Source of the DNA: Poriferisodalis sp965208555
Lineage (GTDB): Bacteria; Actinomycetota; Acidimicrobiia; Acidimicrobiales; Poriferisodalaceae
Direction of reading: 5' to 3'
Length of the DNA stretch: 64,000 nt
NCBI RefSeq assembly: GCF_965208555.1
Contig: NZ_OZ242342.1
Coordinates: 3,410,001 to 3,474,000 of the forward strand
The number at the start of each line of letters is the position of its first letter. Positions within the stretch are counted from its first letter, which is position 1. The translations under genes and the position numbers were made by a program. The notes beneath the pieces are model-generated. The model ran no database searches. It was not told the origin of the DNA and saw only the letters and a program-made list of their open reading frames with translations. Below, piece after piece: positions 1 through 8,478 of the stretch.

Positions 1-2
1 TC

Positions 3-527
3 GTTGTGCTGTTCGCCCCGCTGATCGAGGAGCTCGTGTTCCGGCTTGCGCTGGCCGCCCGCCTGCGCCTCGGCGTGCTCGCAGCCGCTGCGGCATTCGG
101 ACTCGTGAACTTCGCCGGCGGCGACGGTCCCGTCATGGTCGTCGCAGCTGTCTTCGCTCTCATCGTGCTGCTGTCGGGCGCCCTGTGGATCCAATCGCTC
201 GTCGCCGGGGTGACACGGCCCGAAGCCGGCGGCGAGCCCGGCGCGGGGCCTCCGGCATGGCGCGACAGCGTTGCGCGCTGGTGGGAGGCTCACCCGCGCT
301 GGCCGGTGTGGTGCTCGATCGCCGCGTTCGGCACCGTGCACCTCGCCAACTACGACGTCGCCTGGTCCGTCGCTGCGGTCGTCGTGGCGCCCCTGGTGGT
401 CAGCCCGCAGATCTGGTTGGGTCTCATGTTCACCATCGCACGGGTGCGGTACGGATGGTGGGCGGGTCTGGTGCTGCACGCGTTCCACAACCTCGCGGTC
501 TGGAGCGTGACCACCGCTGCCGGCTGA
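3..527 (+). CDS. CPBP-family intramembrane metalloprotease, 5' end cut off
   Basis: The frame is already open at the window edge, so the start lies upstream. The visible 174 residues are hydrophobic and carry the three CPBP (CAAX protease and bacteriocin-processing) signatures in order: IEELVFR (EExxxR) near the start, FGTVHLANY in the middle, and HAFHNLAV near the end; the Glu pair and the two His-containing segments form the metal site in this family. Several hydrophobic spans indicate an integral membrane enzyme, which in this family cleaves peptides within the membrane. It ends about 70 bp before cysS on the same strand. The substrate cannot be told from sequence. Confidence 0.8.
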   Translation, partial: VVLFAPLIEELVFRLALAARLRLGVLAAAAAFGLVNFAGGDGPVMVVAAVFALIVLLSGALWIQSLVAGVTRPEAGGEPGAGPPAWRDSVARWWEAHPRWPVWCSIAAFGTVHLANYDVAWSVAAVVVAPLVVSPQIWLGLMFTIARVRYGWWAGLVLHAFHNLAVWSVTTAAG

Positions 528-563
528 ACGAGTAATTCCCGGGTTCGCCGCGGGACCCATCGG

Positions 564-569
564 TACCCT
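564..569 (+). promoter_or_regulatory. Putative -10 element (TACCCT) for cysS
   Basis: TACCCT matches the actinobacterial TANNNT -10 pattern and lies 27 nt before the cysS GTG, which implies a short 5' leader of about 20 nt. The same hexamer appears just before uppS and glyS. Confidence 0.4.
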
Positions 570-596
570 TGCAGCCCGAGCGGGATTCCGGCATCA

Positions 597-2036
597 GTGA
601 GCTTGCAGATCTTCGACACGATGACACGGCGCAAGACCGCCTTCGTCCCGCGAACGCCGGGCGCGATCTCGATGTATGTCTGCGGGCCGACGGTGTACGA
701 CGTGCCGCATCTCGGCCATGGCCGCACCGCCCTGACCTATGACGTGATCCGGCGGTACTTGGAGTGGGCAGGGTTTGACGTCACGGTCGCATCGAATGTC
801 ACCGACATCGACGACAGGATCGTGGAACGTGCCCAGCGGGAACAGCGCGCCGAGGCCGATGTCGCTGCCGAGTTCACCGTCGCCTATGACGAGCAGATGG
901 ATCGGCTCGGCGTGTTGCGACCTCATTCACGGCCCCATGCCACGCACTTCATCTCCCAGATGGTCGACGTGATCGCTGAGTTGCTGTCGATCGGCGCTGC
1001 TTACGAGGTGGCGGGCAAGGGCGTCTACTTCGCTGTGGGGTCAGCCCCCGGTTACGGCACGTTGGCGGGCCGGACCTTGGAACAGCTCAACGCGGATGCC
1101 GGTGCCCGCATCGATGTCGACCCTGACAAACGCTCACCGCTGGACTTTGCACTCTGGAAGGCCGCTCGGCCGGGAGAGCCGCGCTGGGATACACCGTGGG
1201 GGGAGGGCCGGCCCGGCTGGCACACCGAGTGCGTGGCGATGTCGCTCAGCGCGCTCGGCCCAGGTTTCGACATCCACGGCGGCGGGGACGACTTGATCTT
1301 CCCCCATCACCAGAACGAGTGGGCCCAGGTGACCGCCACGGGCGAAGCGTTTGCCCGCTACTGGGTCCACAGCGCCATGGTGAACGTGGGCAGCCAGAAG
1401 ATGGCCAAGTCGCTGGGCAACTACACCCGGCTCGCTGACGCGATCGACGCGGCGGGCGCCCGCGCCGTGCGCCTGCTGGTGCTGCAGACCCACTACCGGC
1501 GAGCGATGGAGATGGGACCCGACGCGCTCGACGCGGCACGCAGCGCGATCGGTCGGCTCGATGCGTTCGCTCGCCGGGTCGCTCACGCAGACATAGCGCC
1601 CGATGCCCACGCTGGAGTGCGGCGGCCGGACATCGAGCGCGGGACCGTCCCGGAGGTGGATACCGATGCCGTGGCGGCATTCGCTGCTGCAATGGACGAC
1701 GATTTCTCCACACCGACTGCACTCGACGTCATCTTCCGGCTCGTGCGCAGTGCGAACGCTTCGCTCGACGGCGCAGCTCCGGGCGAGGCTGCACGCTCTG
1801 GCCGCACCGCCTTGCACCTGCTCAACGTGCTCGGGCTCTCCTGCGGCGACGAAGGCGACGACCATCTGGCCGACGATGGGCTCTCTGACGCCGAGGTGGA
1901 TGCGCTGCTGGCACAGCGGGCAGCAGCGCGATCGGCTCGGGACTTCGGCACTGCAGACCGCATTCGAGACGAACTGGCGACTGCGGGCATTGTTGTCTCC
2001 GACAGTCCCGCGGGCGCCACCTGGCATCGCGGCTGA
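597..2036 (+). CDS. cysS: Cysteine--tRNA ligase
   Basis: Charges tRNA-Cys with cysteine (class I aminoacyl-tRNA synthetase, cytosolic). The 479 residues show the CGPTVYD motif (29-35), the HIGH-type signature HLGH (38-41) and the KMSKS-type signature KMAKS (268-272). The zinc ligands used for cysteine recognition are present: C29, C212, H237 and E241. The C-terminal anticodon-side tail (ending ADRIRDELATAGI then a short end) has full CysS length, which argues against the shorter mycothiol ligase MshC, an actinobacterial paralogue with the same core. The start is GTG 597, giving MSLQIFDTMT, the normal CysS N-terminus. Its neighbour downstream, nudC, converges on it with a 14-bp gap. Confidence 0.96.
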   Translation: MSLQIFDTMTRRKTAFVPRTPGAISMYVCGPTVYDVPHLGHGRTALTYDVIRRYLEWAGFDVTVASNVTDIDDRIVERAQREQRAEADVAAEFTVAYDEQMDRLGVLRPHSRPHATHFISQMVDVIAELLSIGAAYEVAGKGVYFAVGSAPGYGTLAGRTLEQLNADAGARIDVDPDKRSPLDFALWKAARPGEPRWDTPWGEGRPGWHTECVAMSLSALGPGFDIHGGGDDLIFPHHQNEWAQVTATGEAFARYWVHSAMVNVGSQKMAKSLGNYTRLADAIDAAGARAVRLLVLQTHYRRAMEMGPDALDAARSAIGRLDAFARRVAHADIAPDAHAGVRRPDIERGTVPEVDTDAVAAFAAAMDDDFSTPTALDVIFRLVRSANASLDGAAPGEAARSGRTALHLLNVLGLSCGDEGDDHLADDGLSDAEVDALLAQRAAARSARDFGTADRIRDELATAGIVVSDSPAGATWHRG

Positions 2037-2050
2037 GTGCCCAGGGCCTC

Positions 2051-2872
2051 TCAGCCGGCGCCCGTTCGTTTCAGCCAGTCGTCGATGAGCCAGCCCGCGA
2101 TGGACATGCCGCCACGCGGGCACGGAGGCAGGCTGTCGGCGGTGTACCAACCGGCTTCGACGATCTCGGTGGGGTCGATCTCGATCTCGCCGTCCTGCCA
2201 CTCGCAGGTGAAACCGCACATCAGCGAATGGGGGAAGGGCCACGGCTGGCTTCCGAAGTAGCGGACGTTGTCGACCGTGATCTGGACTTCCTCGTACACC
2301 TCGCGCAGCACGGCATCCTCGAGGCTCTCGCCGGGCTCGACGAATCCCGCGAGGGCGCTGTAGAAGCGGCCGGGAAACTGCCGGCCCCACGCGAGCAGCA
2401 CCTCGGGACCGCGTTCGACCAGCACGATCATGGCCGGGCTGAGCCGCGGAAAGGCCATGTGCCCGCACTCGCCGCAGACTCTCGCGCGATCAGAGGGATT
2501 GGTGCTCGTCAGGCTCCCGCAACGTCCGCAATAGCGATGGGTTCGCTCGAACTCCACGATCTGCGCGGCTCGGCCGGCGATCTGCCAGTGCTCGTCGGGA
2601 ATGCGGCCATAGAGCTTTCGCAGCGGCACCGGTTCCAGATCGCCTTCGTCGAGCGGCGGTGCTTCGACAGGATCCATGTCGACGGCCCAGACGCCGGCAC
2701 CGTCGAGCACGCCGAGAAATGCCGCATCAGGCGAACCGTCCCCGACAGGCGCCGTGGCGCCGGCGCACAGGCCGCCGCCCGGCACGGTGAATACTGCGCC
2801 GGAGCGGATGGGAATCCACACCCGCGAACTGTCATCCAGATCGGCAGGCGGCTGGGTGAGGACGGTGAACAC
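2051..2872 (-). CDS. nudC: NAD(+) diphosphatase (NudC-type Nudix hydrolase)
   Basis: Hydrolyses NAD(H) to NMN(H) and AMP, and in some bacteria removes NAD caps from RNA. The 273-residue protein has a four-cysteine zinc ribbon (C115, C118, C133, C136), the Nudix box starting GFVEPGESLEDAVLREVYEE (176-195), and the NudC-specific SQPWPFPHS motif (208-216) that separates this subfamily from other Nudix enzymes. The GTG start directly follows the lexA TGA with no gap, so the two are almost certainly translated from one mRNA. That places a nucleotide-metabolism enzyme under the same SOS-responsive promoter as lexA, which is an inference from spacing only. Confidence 0.93.
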   Translation of the reverse strand: MFTVLTQPPADLDDSSRVWIPIRSGAVFTVPGGGLCAGATAPVGDGSPDAAFLGVLDGAGVWAVDMDPVEAPPLDEGDLEPVPLRKLYGRIPDEHWQIAGRAAQIVEFERTHRYCGRCGSLTSTNPSDRARVCGECGHMAFPRLSPAMIVLVERGPEVLLAWGRQFPGRFYSALAGFVEPGESLEDAVLREVYEEVQITVDNVRYFGSQPWPFPHSLMCGFTCEWQDGEIEIDPTEIVEAGWYTADSLPPCPRGGMSIAGWLIDDWLKRTGAG

Positions 2873-3529
2873 TCAGAGCCGCCGGATCACCGTCACCACC
2901 TTGCCGAAGATGGTGACTTCGTTGGCGGGGCGGACGATCGGACGATGGTCTGCATTGGCAGGTTCGAGCACGACGTGATCGTCGGCGCGCCGGTAGCGCT
3001 TGACGGTGCCTTCTTCGCCGTCGATGCCAGCAACGACGATGTCGCCTGATTCTGCCTCTGGCTGGTGGCGTGCCACGACGTAGTCGCGGTCCCATATGCC
3101 GGCCTCGATCATCGAGTCGCCGCGCACCCGCAGCATGAAGAGTTCGCCGTTGCCCGTGAAGTCGGCTGGCAGCGGCAACAGTTCCTCTACGTTCTGCTGG
3201 GCCAGCACCTCGGTGCCAGCCGCGACGTCCCCGATCAGCGGCACGTGACGGGTCGGCCGTCGCTCGCCCTTCACCCCCGTCTGCCAGTCGAAGTTGACAA
3301 TGAGTGCCCTGGGCCGGGAAGGATCGCGCCGGATCCACCCATCGGCCTCAAGCGACCGCAAGTGGCGATGCACGGTCGCCGGCGAGCTGAGGTTGACCTG
3401 TTCGCCAATCTCGCGCACCGATGGGGGATAGCCGCGCTCACGCTGCGTCTCGTCGATGAATTCGAGCATGTCGCGCTGGCGCGGATTGAGATGCGCGACC
3501 CGCTGGTCTGCGGCGCTGGTTGCGTTCAC
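2873..3529 (-). CDS. lexA: SOS repressor LexA (self-cleaving)
   Basis: Represses DNA-damage genes until RecA-stimulated self-cleavage. In 218 residues: an N-terminal winged helix-turn-helix (about 15-72), the Ala104-Gly105 cleavage bond (DVAAG), catalytic Ser139 (GDSM) and general-base Lys177 (GTVKRY). The GTG start at 3529 is preceded by AAAGG at proper spacing. A perfect GAAC-N4-GTTC operator lies about 80 bp upstream, so autoregulation is expected. NudC follows without a gap. The nearby RibD-type reductase and nrdJ keep the gene in a DNA-precursor neighbourhood, as in other actinobacteria, but the usual nrdR is not here. Confidence 0.97.
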   Translation of the reverse strand: MNATSAADQRVAHLNPRQRDMLEFIDETQRERGYPPSVREIGEQVNLSSPATVHRHLRSLEADGWIRRDPSRPRALIVNFDWQTGVKGERRPTRHVPLIGDVAAGTEVLAQQNVEELLPLPADFTGNGELFMLRVRGDSMIEAGIWDRDYVVARHQPEAESGDIVVAGIDGEEGTVKRYRRADDHVVLEPANADHRPIVRPANEVTIFGKVVTVIRRL

Positions 3530-3556
3530 GGCGAACCTTTCGTGTCGGTTGCCTCA

Positions 3557-3579
3557 CGCCGGACAACCGCTGTCCGGCG
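3557..3579 (-). promoter_or_regulatory. Perfect hairpin in the lexA leader
   Basis: A 9-bp perfect inverted repeat (CGCCGGACA, 5-nt loop, TGTCCGGCG) lies between the SOS box and the lexA start, ending 28 nt before the GTG. It would fold in the 5' leader of the lexA-nudC mRNA or serve as a dyad for a DNA-binding protein. No U tract follows, so a simple terminator is unlikely. Confidence 0.5.
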
Positions 3580-3606
3580 CCGGCTAGAGGCATGATTGCT
3601 GAGACA

Positions 3607-3618
3607 GAACTCTCGTTC
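3607..3618 (-). promoter_or_regulatory. SOS box (LexA operator)
   Basis: GAACTCTCGTTC is an exact match to the GAAC-N4-GTTC core of Gram-positive LexA operators. It sits upstream of lexA and directly downstream of a possible minus-strand -10 (TAGTGT, complement of 3627-3632), a position expected for autorepression. Confidence 0.85.
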
Positions 3619-3671
3619 CAACGGATACACTAGCAACAGATGTTCGATACAGCGCGCATTTGTTCGAAGCG

Positions 3672-4400
3672 CTATGACCGAGAGCGGGTCCACCGCACGA
3701 AGAGCACGTCATCATGGGCGATGACGTGGTCTAGCGCGTACGCGCGTGATGGTGTCGCCAGCGAGCCGTCGACCGGTCCAGCTGCGATGCGCGGTGCGTG
3801 GGCGCCCACCGTCAGCGGCGCGTGCGTCAGGTTCACCTCGTCCACCAGATCGGCCGCCAGCAACGCGGCGTTGAGCGTCGGCCCCCCCTCGCAGAGCACG
3901 ACGCGTGTTCCGAGCCGACCCAAGTGTCTCAAGGAACCGAGCAAGTCCACGGACCCTGTGCCAGCGCGCACGAGTTCTGCGCGGCCTGCCAGCCGATCGG
4001 CGGCACCGTCGTCGGCGTCATCTGTGGTCACCACCAGCGGCAGCGGCGCTGTCGACCGGCCTTGCGGCGGGCTGAACAGCGGCAAGTCCGGGTCGACGCT
4101 CAGCGATCCGCTGACCACAGCAATGCGGGCTCTAGACCGCCGAGCCGGCCGATATCGCTCGGCGTTCGCGGTGCGCGCACCCACCAGAATGACGTCAGCT
4201 TGGGCGCGCAGTGCCCCGAACATTGCCTTGTCGGGCTCGCTCGAGAGTCCCCGTGACACACCGTCAACCGCAGCGGCACCGTCGATGCTCGCAACCATGT
4301 TGAGCATCAGCCAAGGGCGATCGGCGTGCGGCACGCGCTGCGGACCGGCGGCGTGTGCTGCGTCGGTGGCCTCGGAGGGCAGGGGATACAGCCGGTGCAC
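3672..4400 (-). CDS. RibD C-terminal domain (pyrimidine reductase family) protein
   Basis: A 242-residue protein of the RibD_C/dihydrofolate-reductase-like fold; family members reduce the ribosylamino-pyrimidine of riboflavin synthesis or related pteridine-like substrates with NADPH. Visible marks are the N-terminal LNMVASIDG segment, LSSEPDKAMFGALRAQADVI followed by LVGARTANAERY, and the C-terminal VVLCEGGPTLNAALL segment, which binds the cofactor in this family. The deaminase half of bifunctional RibD is absent. The start is GTG 4400 (VHRLYPLPS); open frame further upstream overlaps the divergent nrdJ and is not coding. No other riboflavin genes lie nearby, so the exact substrate is unsettled. 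Confidence 0.8.
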   Translation of the reverse strand: MHRLYPLPSEATDAAHAAGPQRVPHADRPWLMLNMVASIDGAAAVDGVSRGLSSEPDKAMFGALRAQADVILVGARTANAERYRPARRSRARIAVVSGSLSVDPDLPLFSPPQGRSTAPLPLVVTTDDADDGAADRLAGRAELVRAGTGSVDLLGSLRHLGRLGTRVVLCEGGPTLNAALLAADLVDEVNLTHAPLTVGAHAPRIAAGPVDGSLATPSRAYALDHVIAHDDVLFVRWTRSRS

Positions 4401-4562
4401 GCGGCGAGTCTGCCACCGTCGCATACAGCGGCCGTCCCGGGCGGCGGCAGTCGCCCACAGGAGCTGTGGAAAACTCCGCTTGCACCATGCTGCACTTGTG
4501 CACAGGGATTTCCCCATGAAGACCCCGACATTGCCCCCTTTCCTTCCACAGGCATCCAGCCG

Positions 4563-4568
4563 TAGGGT
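4563..4568 (+). promoter_or_regulatory. Putative -10 (TAGGGT) for leaderless nrdJ
   Basis: TAGGGT ends 9 nt before the nrdJ GTG at 4578, and no Shine-Dalgarno lies between them, so the message probably begins at or next to the start codon. The 177-bp gap to the divergent ribD-like gene also holds TGTGGAAAA (about 4460), which fits the DnaA-box consensus TTWTNCACA on the reverse strand. Confidence 0.5.
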
Positions 4569-4577
4569 CGTGGCTTC

Positions 4578-7454
4578 GTGGCGATGACCGAGGCGCAGCG
4601 GTCGCGGGTTGACGACCTCGATCACCGGCCTGTCGGCGCGCCGCTGCGCCTGCGCCGGCACTTCACCGCGGCGGGCACCCATCCCTACGACACCGTGCGG
4701 TGGGAGCGCTTCGATGCGTCGATCACCAACGCGGTCGACGGGTCGGTTGCGTTCTCGCAGCCTCACGTCGAGTTTCCCGCCGACTGGAGCCCCACCGCGG
4801 TCAACATCGTCGCCCAGAAGTACTTCCGGGGCACGCTCGGCACGCCGGAACGGGAGCATTCGCTGCGCCAGGTCATCGACCGCGTGGCAGGCACAATCAC
4901 CCGCTGGGCGGCCGGCGACGGCTACTTCGAATCACCGGAGGAAGAGGCGACCTTCTCAGCAGAGCTGGCGTGGCTGCTGGTTCATCAGCGGGTGGCCTTC
5001 AACAGCCCGGTGTGGTTCAACATCGGCGTGCAGGGCGTGCCTCAGCAGGCGTCGGCGTGCTTCATCCTCGCTGTCGACGACGAGATGGAATCGATTTTGG
5101 AGTGGTACGTCACCGAGGGCCGCATCTTCAAGGGCGGCTCGGGTGCCGGGGTGAACCTTTCGGCGCTGCGGGCATCGTGCGAGCCGCTGTCGGGCGGCGG
5201 AACGGCGAGCGGCCCAGTCAGCTTCATGCGCGGCGCCGATGCGTCGGCGGGCACGATTCGCAGCGGCGGCAAGACTCGCCGCGCCGCCAAGATGGTGCTG
5301 CTCGACGCTGACCACCCCGATATCGAGGCCTTCGTGTGGTGCAAGGCGCGAGAGGAGCGCAAGGCGCGGGCCCTCGCCGCCGCGGGCTTCGACATGGATC
5401 TCGACGGCGCCGACTCGTTCTCGGTGCAATACCAGAACGCCAACAATTCAGTCCGGCTGCCCGATGAGTTCATGGAAGCAGTGGCGGCCGACAGCACATG
5501 GGAACTGCGGACGCGCACGAGCGGCGAGGTCACGTCGGTCATGCGCGCACGCGATCTCCTCGGCCAGATCGCCCAGGCGGCGTGGGAATGCGCTGACCCC
5601 GGCGTGCAGTTCTCGACCACGATCAACAACTGGCACACGGCGCCCGATCATGGCCCCATCAGCGCAAGCAATCCGTGCAGCGAATACGTCCACCTCGACA
5701 ACTCGGCCTGCAACCTGGCGAGCGTCAACCTGCTGCCCTTCTTCACCGATCACGCAGCTGACGGCGGCGATGGCCACTTCGACATAGAGGGCTTCCGCCA
5801 AGCGGTGCGCATCACGTTCATCGCTCAGGACGTGCTGGTGAGCCACGCCGACTACCCGACGGCCCAGATCGGCAACACCTCCCGAAGCTTCCGCCAGCTC
5901 GGCCTCGGCTTCACGAACCTGGGGGCGCTGCTGATGGCAGCGGGCGTTCCGTATGACTCACCCCAGGCACGAGCGCTTGCGGCATCGCTCACCGGCCTCA
6001 TGTGCGGTGAGGCGTATGCCACTTCAGCCGATCTGGCCGAGCGGCTCGGACCCTTCGATGGCTTCGGCACGAACGCGGCGGCGATGCGCGGGGTTCTGGG
6101 TATGCACCGAGGCTCGCTGGAGGCCATCGAGGGCTGTCCGGAGCCAGCAGGCGCCGGCGCAGACATGCCCCAGCATGCCGGTCCTGCAGGCCTGCATGCG
6201 CTGACCGAGGATCTGCGTGCGGCTGCACGTGCTCGCTGGGATCATGCCGTGTCCGGCTGCGAGTCTCATGGCGTCCGGAACGCCCAAGCCACCGTGATCG
6301 CTCCGACGGGGACGATCTCGTTCATGATGGACTGCGACACCACCGGCATCGAGCCCGATCTGGGCTTGGTGAAGCACAAGAAGCTGGTCGGCGGCGGTGA
6401 CCTGCGCATCGTGAACTCCACGGTTCCCGTCGCTCTCGGTCGGCTCGGATACTCGCTCTCGGAGATCGCCGACATCGAGGCGCACATTCTCGCCACCGGC
6501 CACATCGCGGGTGCGCCGCACATGGCCGATGCTCACCGAGCGGTGTTCGCCTGCTCGATCGGCGACGGCGCCATCTCGCCGCACGGCCATATCGCGATGA
6601 TGGCTGCCTGCCAGCCCTTTGTCTCCGGTGCGATCTCGAAGACGGTCAACCTCGCCGAATCGGCGACGGTCGCCGACATCGAGGACCTGATCGTCGAATC
6701 ATGGCGGCTGGGGCTCAAGGCGGTGGCGATCTATCGCGACAACTGCAAGGTGAGCCAGCCGCTGTCGGTCGGACCGGCGACAGCAGCCCCCCTCGCACAG
6801 GAAACGGGCGCATCGGACGGGGCGACGGCATCCGCTGCCGCGGCGCTGCAGGGCGCCGTGGTGCCGCCGCGCAACCGGCTGCCGCGCAGCCGCCAGTCGC
6901 GCACGTTCTCTTTCCGGGTCACCGATTGCCACGGCTACATGACTGTCGGCGAGTACGAGGACGGCCGGCCCGGAGAGATCTTCCTCACCGTGGCGAAGCA
7001 GGGCTCCACGTTGGCCGGGATCATGGACGCATTCGCCATATCGGTCAGCCACGGCTTGCAGCACGGTGTGCCGCTGCGTTCCTACGTCGAGGCCTTCACG
7101 AACATGCGGTTCGAACCGGCGGGGCTCACCGACGATCCCGAGCTGCGGATTGCCACCAGCATCGTGGACTACATCTTCCGCCGGCTGGCGCTCGAATACC
7201 TGTCGTTCGACGAGCGCAGCGAGCTAGGGGTGCTCAGCGTGGACGAGCGCACCGATCCGCCGCTGCCCGGTCTCGAGAGCGCCTCAGTCGAGACCGCCAT
7301 CGGCGCCGAGCCTGCGCCGGACCCGCCGTCGCGGCCTGTCGACTCGGCCGGGTACCGCGACGCTCCGCTGTGCATGACCTGCGGCGACCGTATGGTGCGT
7401 GCCGGCTCATGCTTCGCCTGCCGCTCGTGCGGCGCCACCAGCGGCTGCGGCTGA
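4578..7454 (+). CDS. nrdJ: Adenosylcobalamin-dependent (class II) ribonucleotide reductase
   Basis: Reduces ribonucleotides to deoxyribonucleotides with a B12-generated thiyl radical, independent of oxygen. The 958-residue protein has the class II hallmarks: SACFIL with a catalytic-site cysteine, GGSGAGVNLSALR, the NPCSEY active-site motif, and APTGTISFMMDCDTTGIEPD. Its C-terminus is a cysteine-rich zinc-ribbon-like tail (CMTCGD, CFACRSCG, ending CG) typical of the long NrdJ form and thought to help re-reduce the active site. No NrdAB or NrdR gene is in the window. A -10 hexamer 9 nt before GTG 4578 suggests leaderless transcription, which leaves no room for a cobalamin riboswitch. Confidence 0.96.
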   Translation: MAMTEAQRSRVDDLDHRPVGAPLRLRRHFTAAGTHPYDTVRWERFDASITNAVDGSVAFSQPHVEFPADWSPTAVNIVAQKYFRGTLGTPEREHSLRQVIDRVAGTITRWAAGDGYFESPEEEATFSAELAWLLVHQRVAFNSPVWFNIGVQGVPQQASACFILAVDDEMESILEWYVTEGRIFKGGSGAGVNLSALRASCEPLSGGGTASGPVSFMRGADASAGTIRSGGKTRRAAKMVLLDADHPDIEAFVWCKAREERKARALAAAGFDMDLDGADSFSVQYQNANNSVRLPDEFMEAVAADSTWELRTRTSGEVTSVMRARDLLGQIAQAAWECADPGVQFSTTINNWHTAPDHGPISASNPCSEYVHLDNSACNLASVNLLPFFTDHAADGGDGHFDIEGFRQAVRITFIAQDVLVSHADYPTAQIGNTSRSFRQLGLGFTNLGALLMAAGVPYDSPQARALAASLTGLMCGEAYATSADLAERLGPFDGFGTNAAAMRGVLGMHRGSLEAIEGCPEPAGAGADMPQHAGPAGLHALTEDLRAAARARWDHAVSGCESHGVRNAQATVIAPTGTISFMMDCDTTGIEPDLGLVKHKKLVGGGDLRIVNSTVPVALGRLGYSLSEIADIEAHILATGHIAGAPHMADAHRAVFACSIGDGAISPHGHIAMMAACQPFVSGAISKTVNLAESATVADIEDLIVESWRLGLKAVAIYRDNCKVSQPLSVGPATAAPLAQETGASDGATASAAAALQGAVVPPRNRLPRSRQSRTFSFRVTDCHGYMTVGEYEDGRPGEIFLTVAKQGSTLAGIMDAFAISVSHGLQHGVPLRSYVEAFTNMRFEPAGLTDDPELRIATSIVDYIFRRLALEYLSFDERSELGVLSVDERTDPPLPGLESASVETAIGAEPAPDPPSRPVDSAGYRDAPLCMTCGDRMVRAGSCFACRSCGATSGCG

Positions 7455-7476
7455 GGGTCTGGCTGCCGGCCGGCAG

Positions 7477-8478
7477 TCAGACAGGGCGCTCGACTTCGCA
7501 GCACCCCGGCGTGCAGGCGTCCGGGCGTGGCCCGAGACGGCCGACGGCGGGCCGTGCCGACCGCAGGCCGGCAGTCTCCTCCACCAGATCGACCAGCGCC
7601 TCGACGAACAGCGGGTGCGTGCCGACCGCGCGGGCGCGCACCATGGTGATTCCGGCGCGAGCGGCAGCCGCCCGCGCCGCAGTGTCGAGATCGACGAGCA
7701 CTTCCATGTGGTCAGAAACGAAGCCGAGCGGCACCACGAGGACGGTACGGCAGCCCATCGAGCCGAGCTGGGCGAGACGGTCGTTGACGTCGGGTACCAG
7801 CCACGGCACCTGCGGCGGACCGCTGCGGGACTGGTAGACGACCTCGAACTCGCCGGTGAGGCCCGCCATGTCGGCAACGGCCTGAGCGGTATCGCTGAGC
7901 TGCGCCTCGTAGTCACACGATGCCGCCATCCGGCTCGGCAGGCTGTGCGCAGTGAACAGGGTGTGCACGTCGCGTCGCAGGCGTGCCCCGTCGAGCGCTT
8001 CGCGGACGCGCTCGGCGACAGCGCCGGCGAAGCCCGGGTGATTGCCATAGACGCGCACGCGGGACAGCTGCGGTGCGCGGGGCACGGTGCTCGCTGCCTG
8101 CGCCAGATCCTCGTGGTATTGACGGCAGCCGGAGTAGGAGCTGAACGCGGAGGTCACGATCACCGCGGCATGACGGCGGTCCTCGGCGGCCATCTGGCCG
8201 ACGGTGTCTCCCAGGTACGGATGCCAGTTCCGGTTGCCCCAGTAGCACGCCAATGGTGTGCGCCGGCGAGCGAGTTCGCTCGATACAGCCGCCAGCAGGG
8301 CACGATTCTGCTCGTTGATGGGGCTGACGCCGCCGTGTCGCAGGTACTGCGCTTCGACGCGGGTGAGCCGTTCTGGGGGGATGTCGCGTCCTGCGGCCAC
8401 GTTCTGCAGGAAGGGCATGACGTCATCGGGACCCTCGGGCCCGCCGAACGACAGCAGCAGCACCGAATCGATCGACAT
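7477..8478 (-). other. hemH: Ferrochelatase part of the fusion, with its own possible start
   Basis: From the internal ATG 8478 (MSIDSVLLLSFGG) the frame encodes 333 residues, a normal length for a stand-alone actinobacterial ferrochelatase that inserts iron into coproporphyrin III in the last steps of haem synthesis. No good Shine-Dalgarno precedes this ATG; a weak TAGGAC hexamer lies further upstream within the linker. Whether the enzyme is made separately or only as a fusion cannot be decided here. Confidence 0.6.

Noticed and set aside
597..2036. Mycothiol ligase MshC instead of CysS
   Set aside because: Full CysS length, with the canonical C-terminal domain and zinc ligands.
4401..4577. 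Cobalamin riboswitch upstream of the B12-dependent nrdJ
   Set aside because: No B12-box-like conserved segment was found, and the -10 lies 9 nt before the start, leaving no leader for a riboswitch.
3672..4859. N-terminal 150 residues of the RibD-like frame upstream of GTG 4400
   Set aside because: They overlap the divergent nrdJ coding region and are not similar to any RibD domain.
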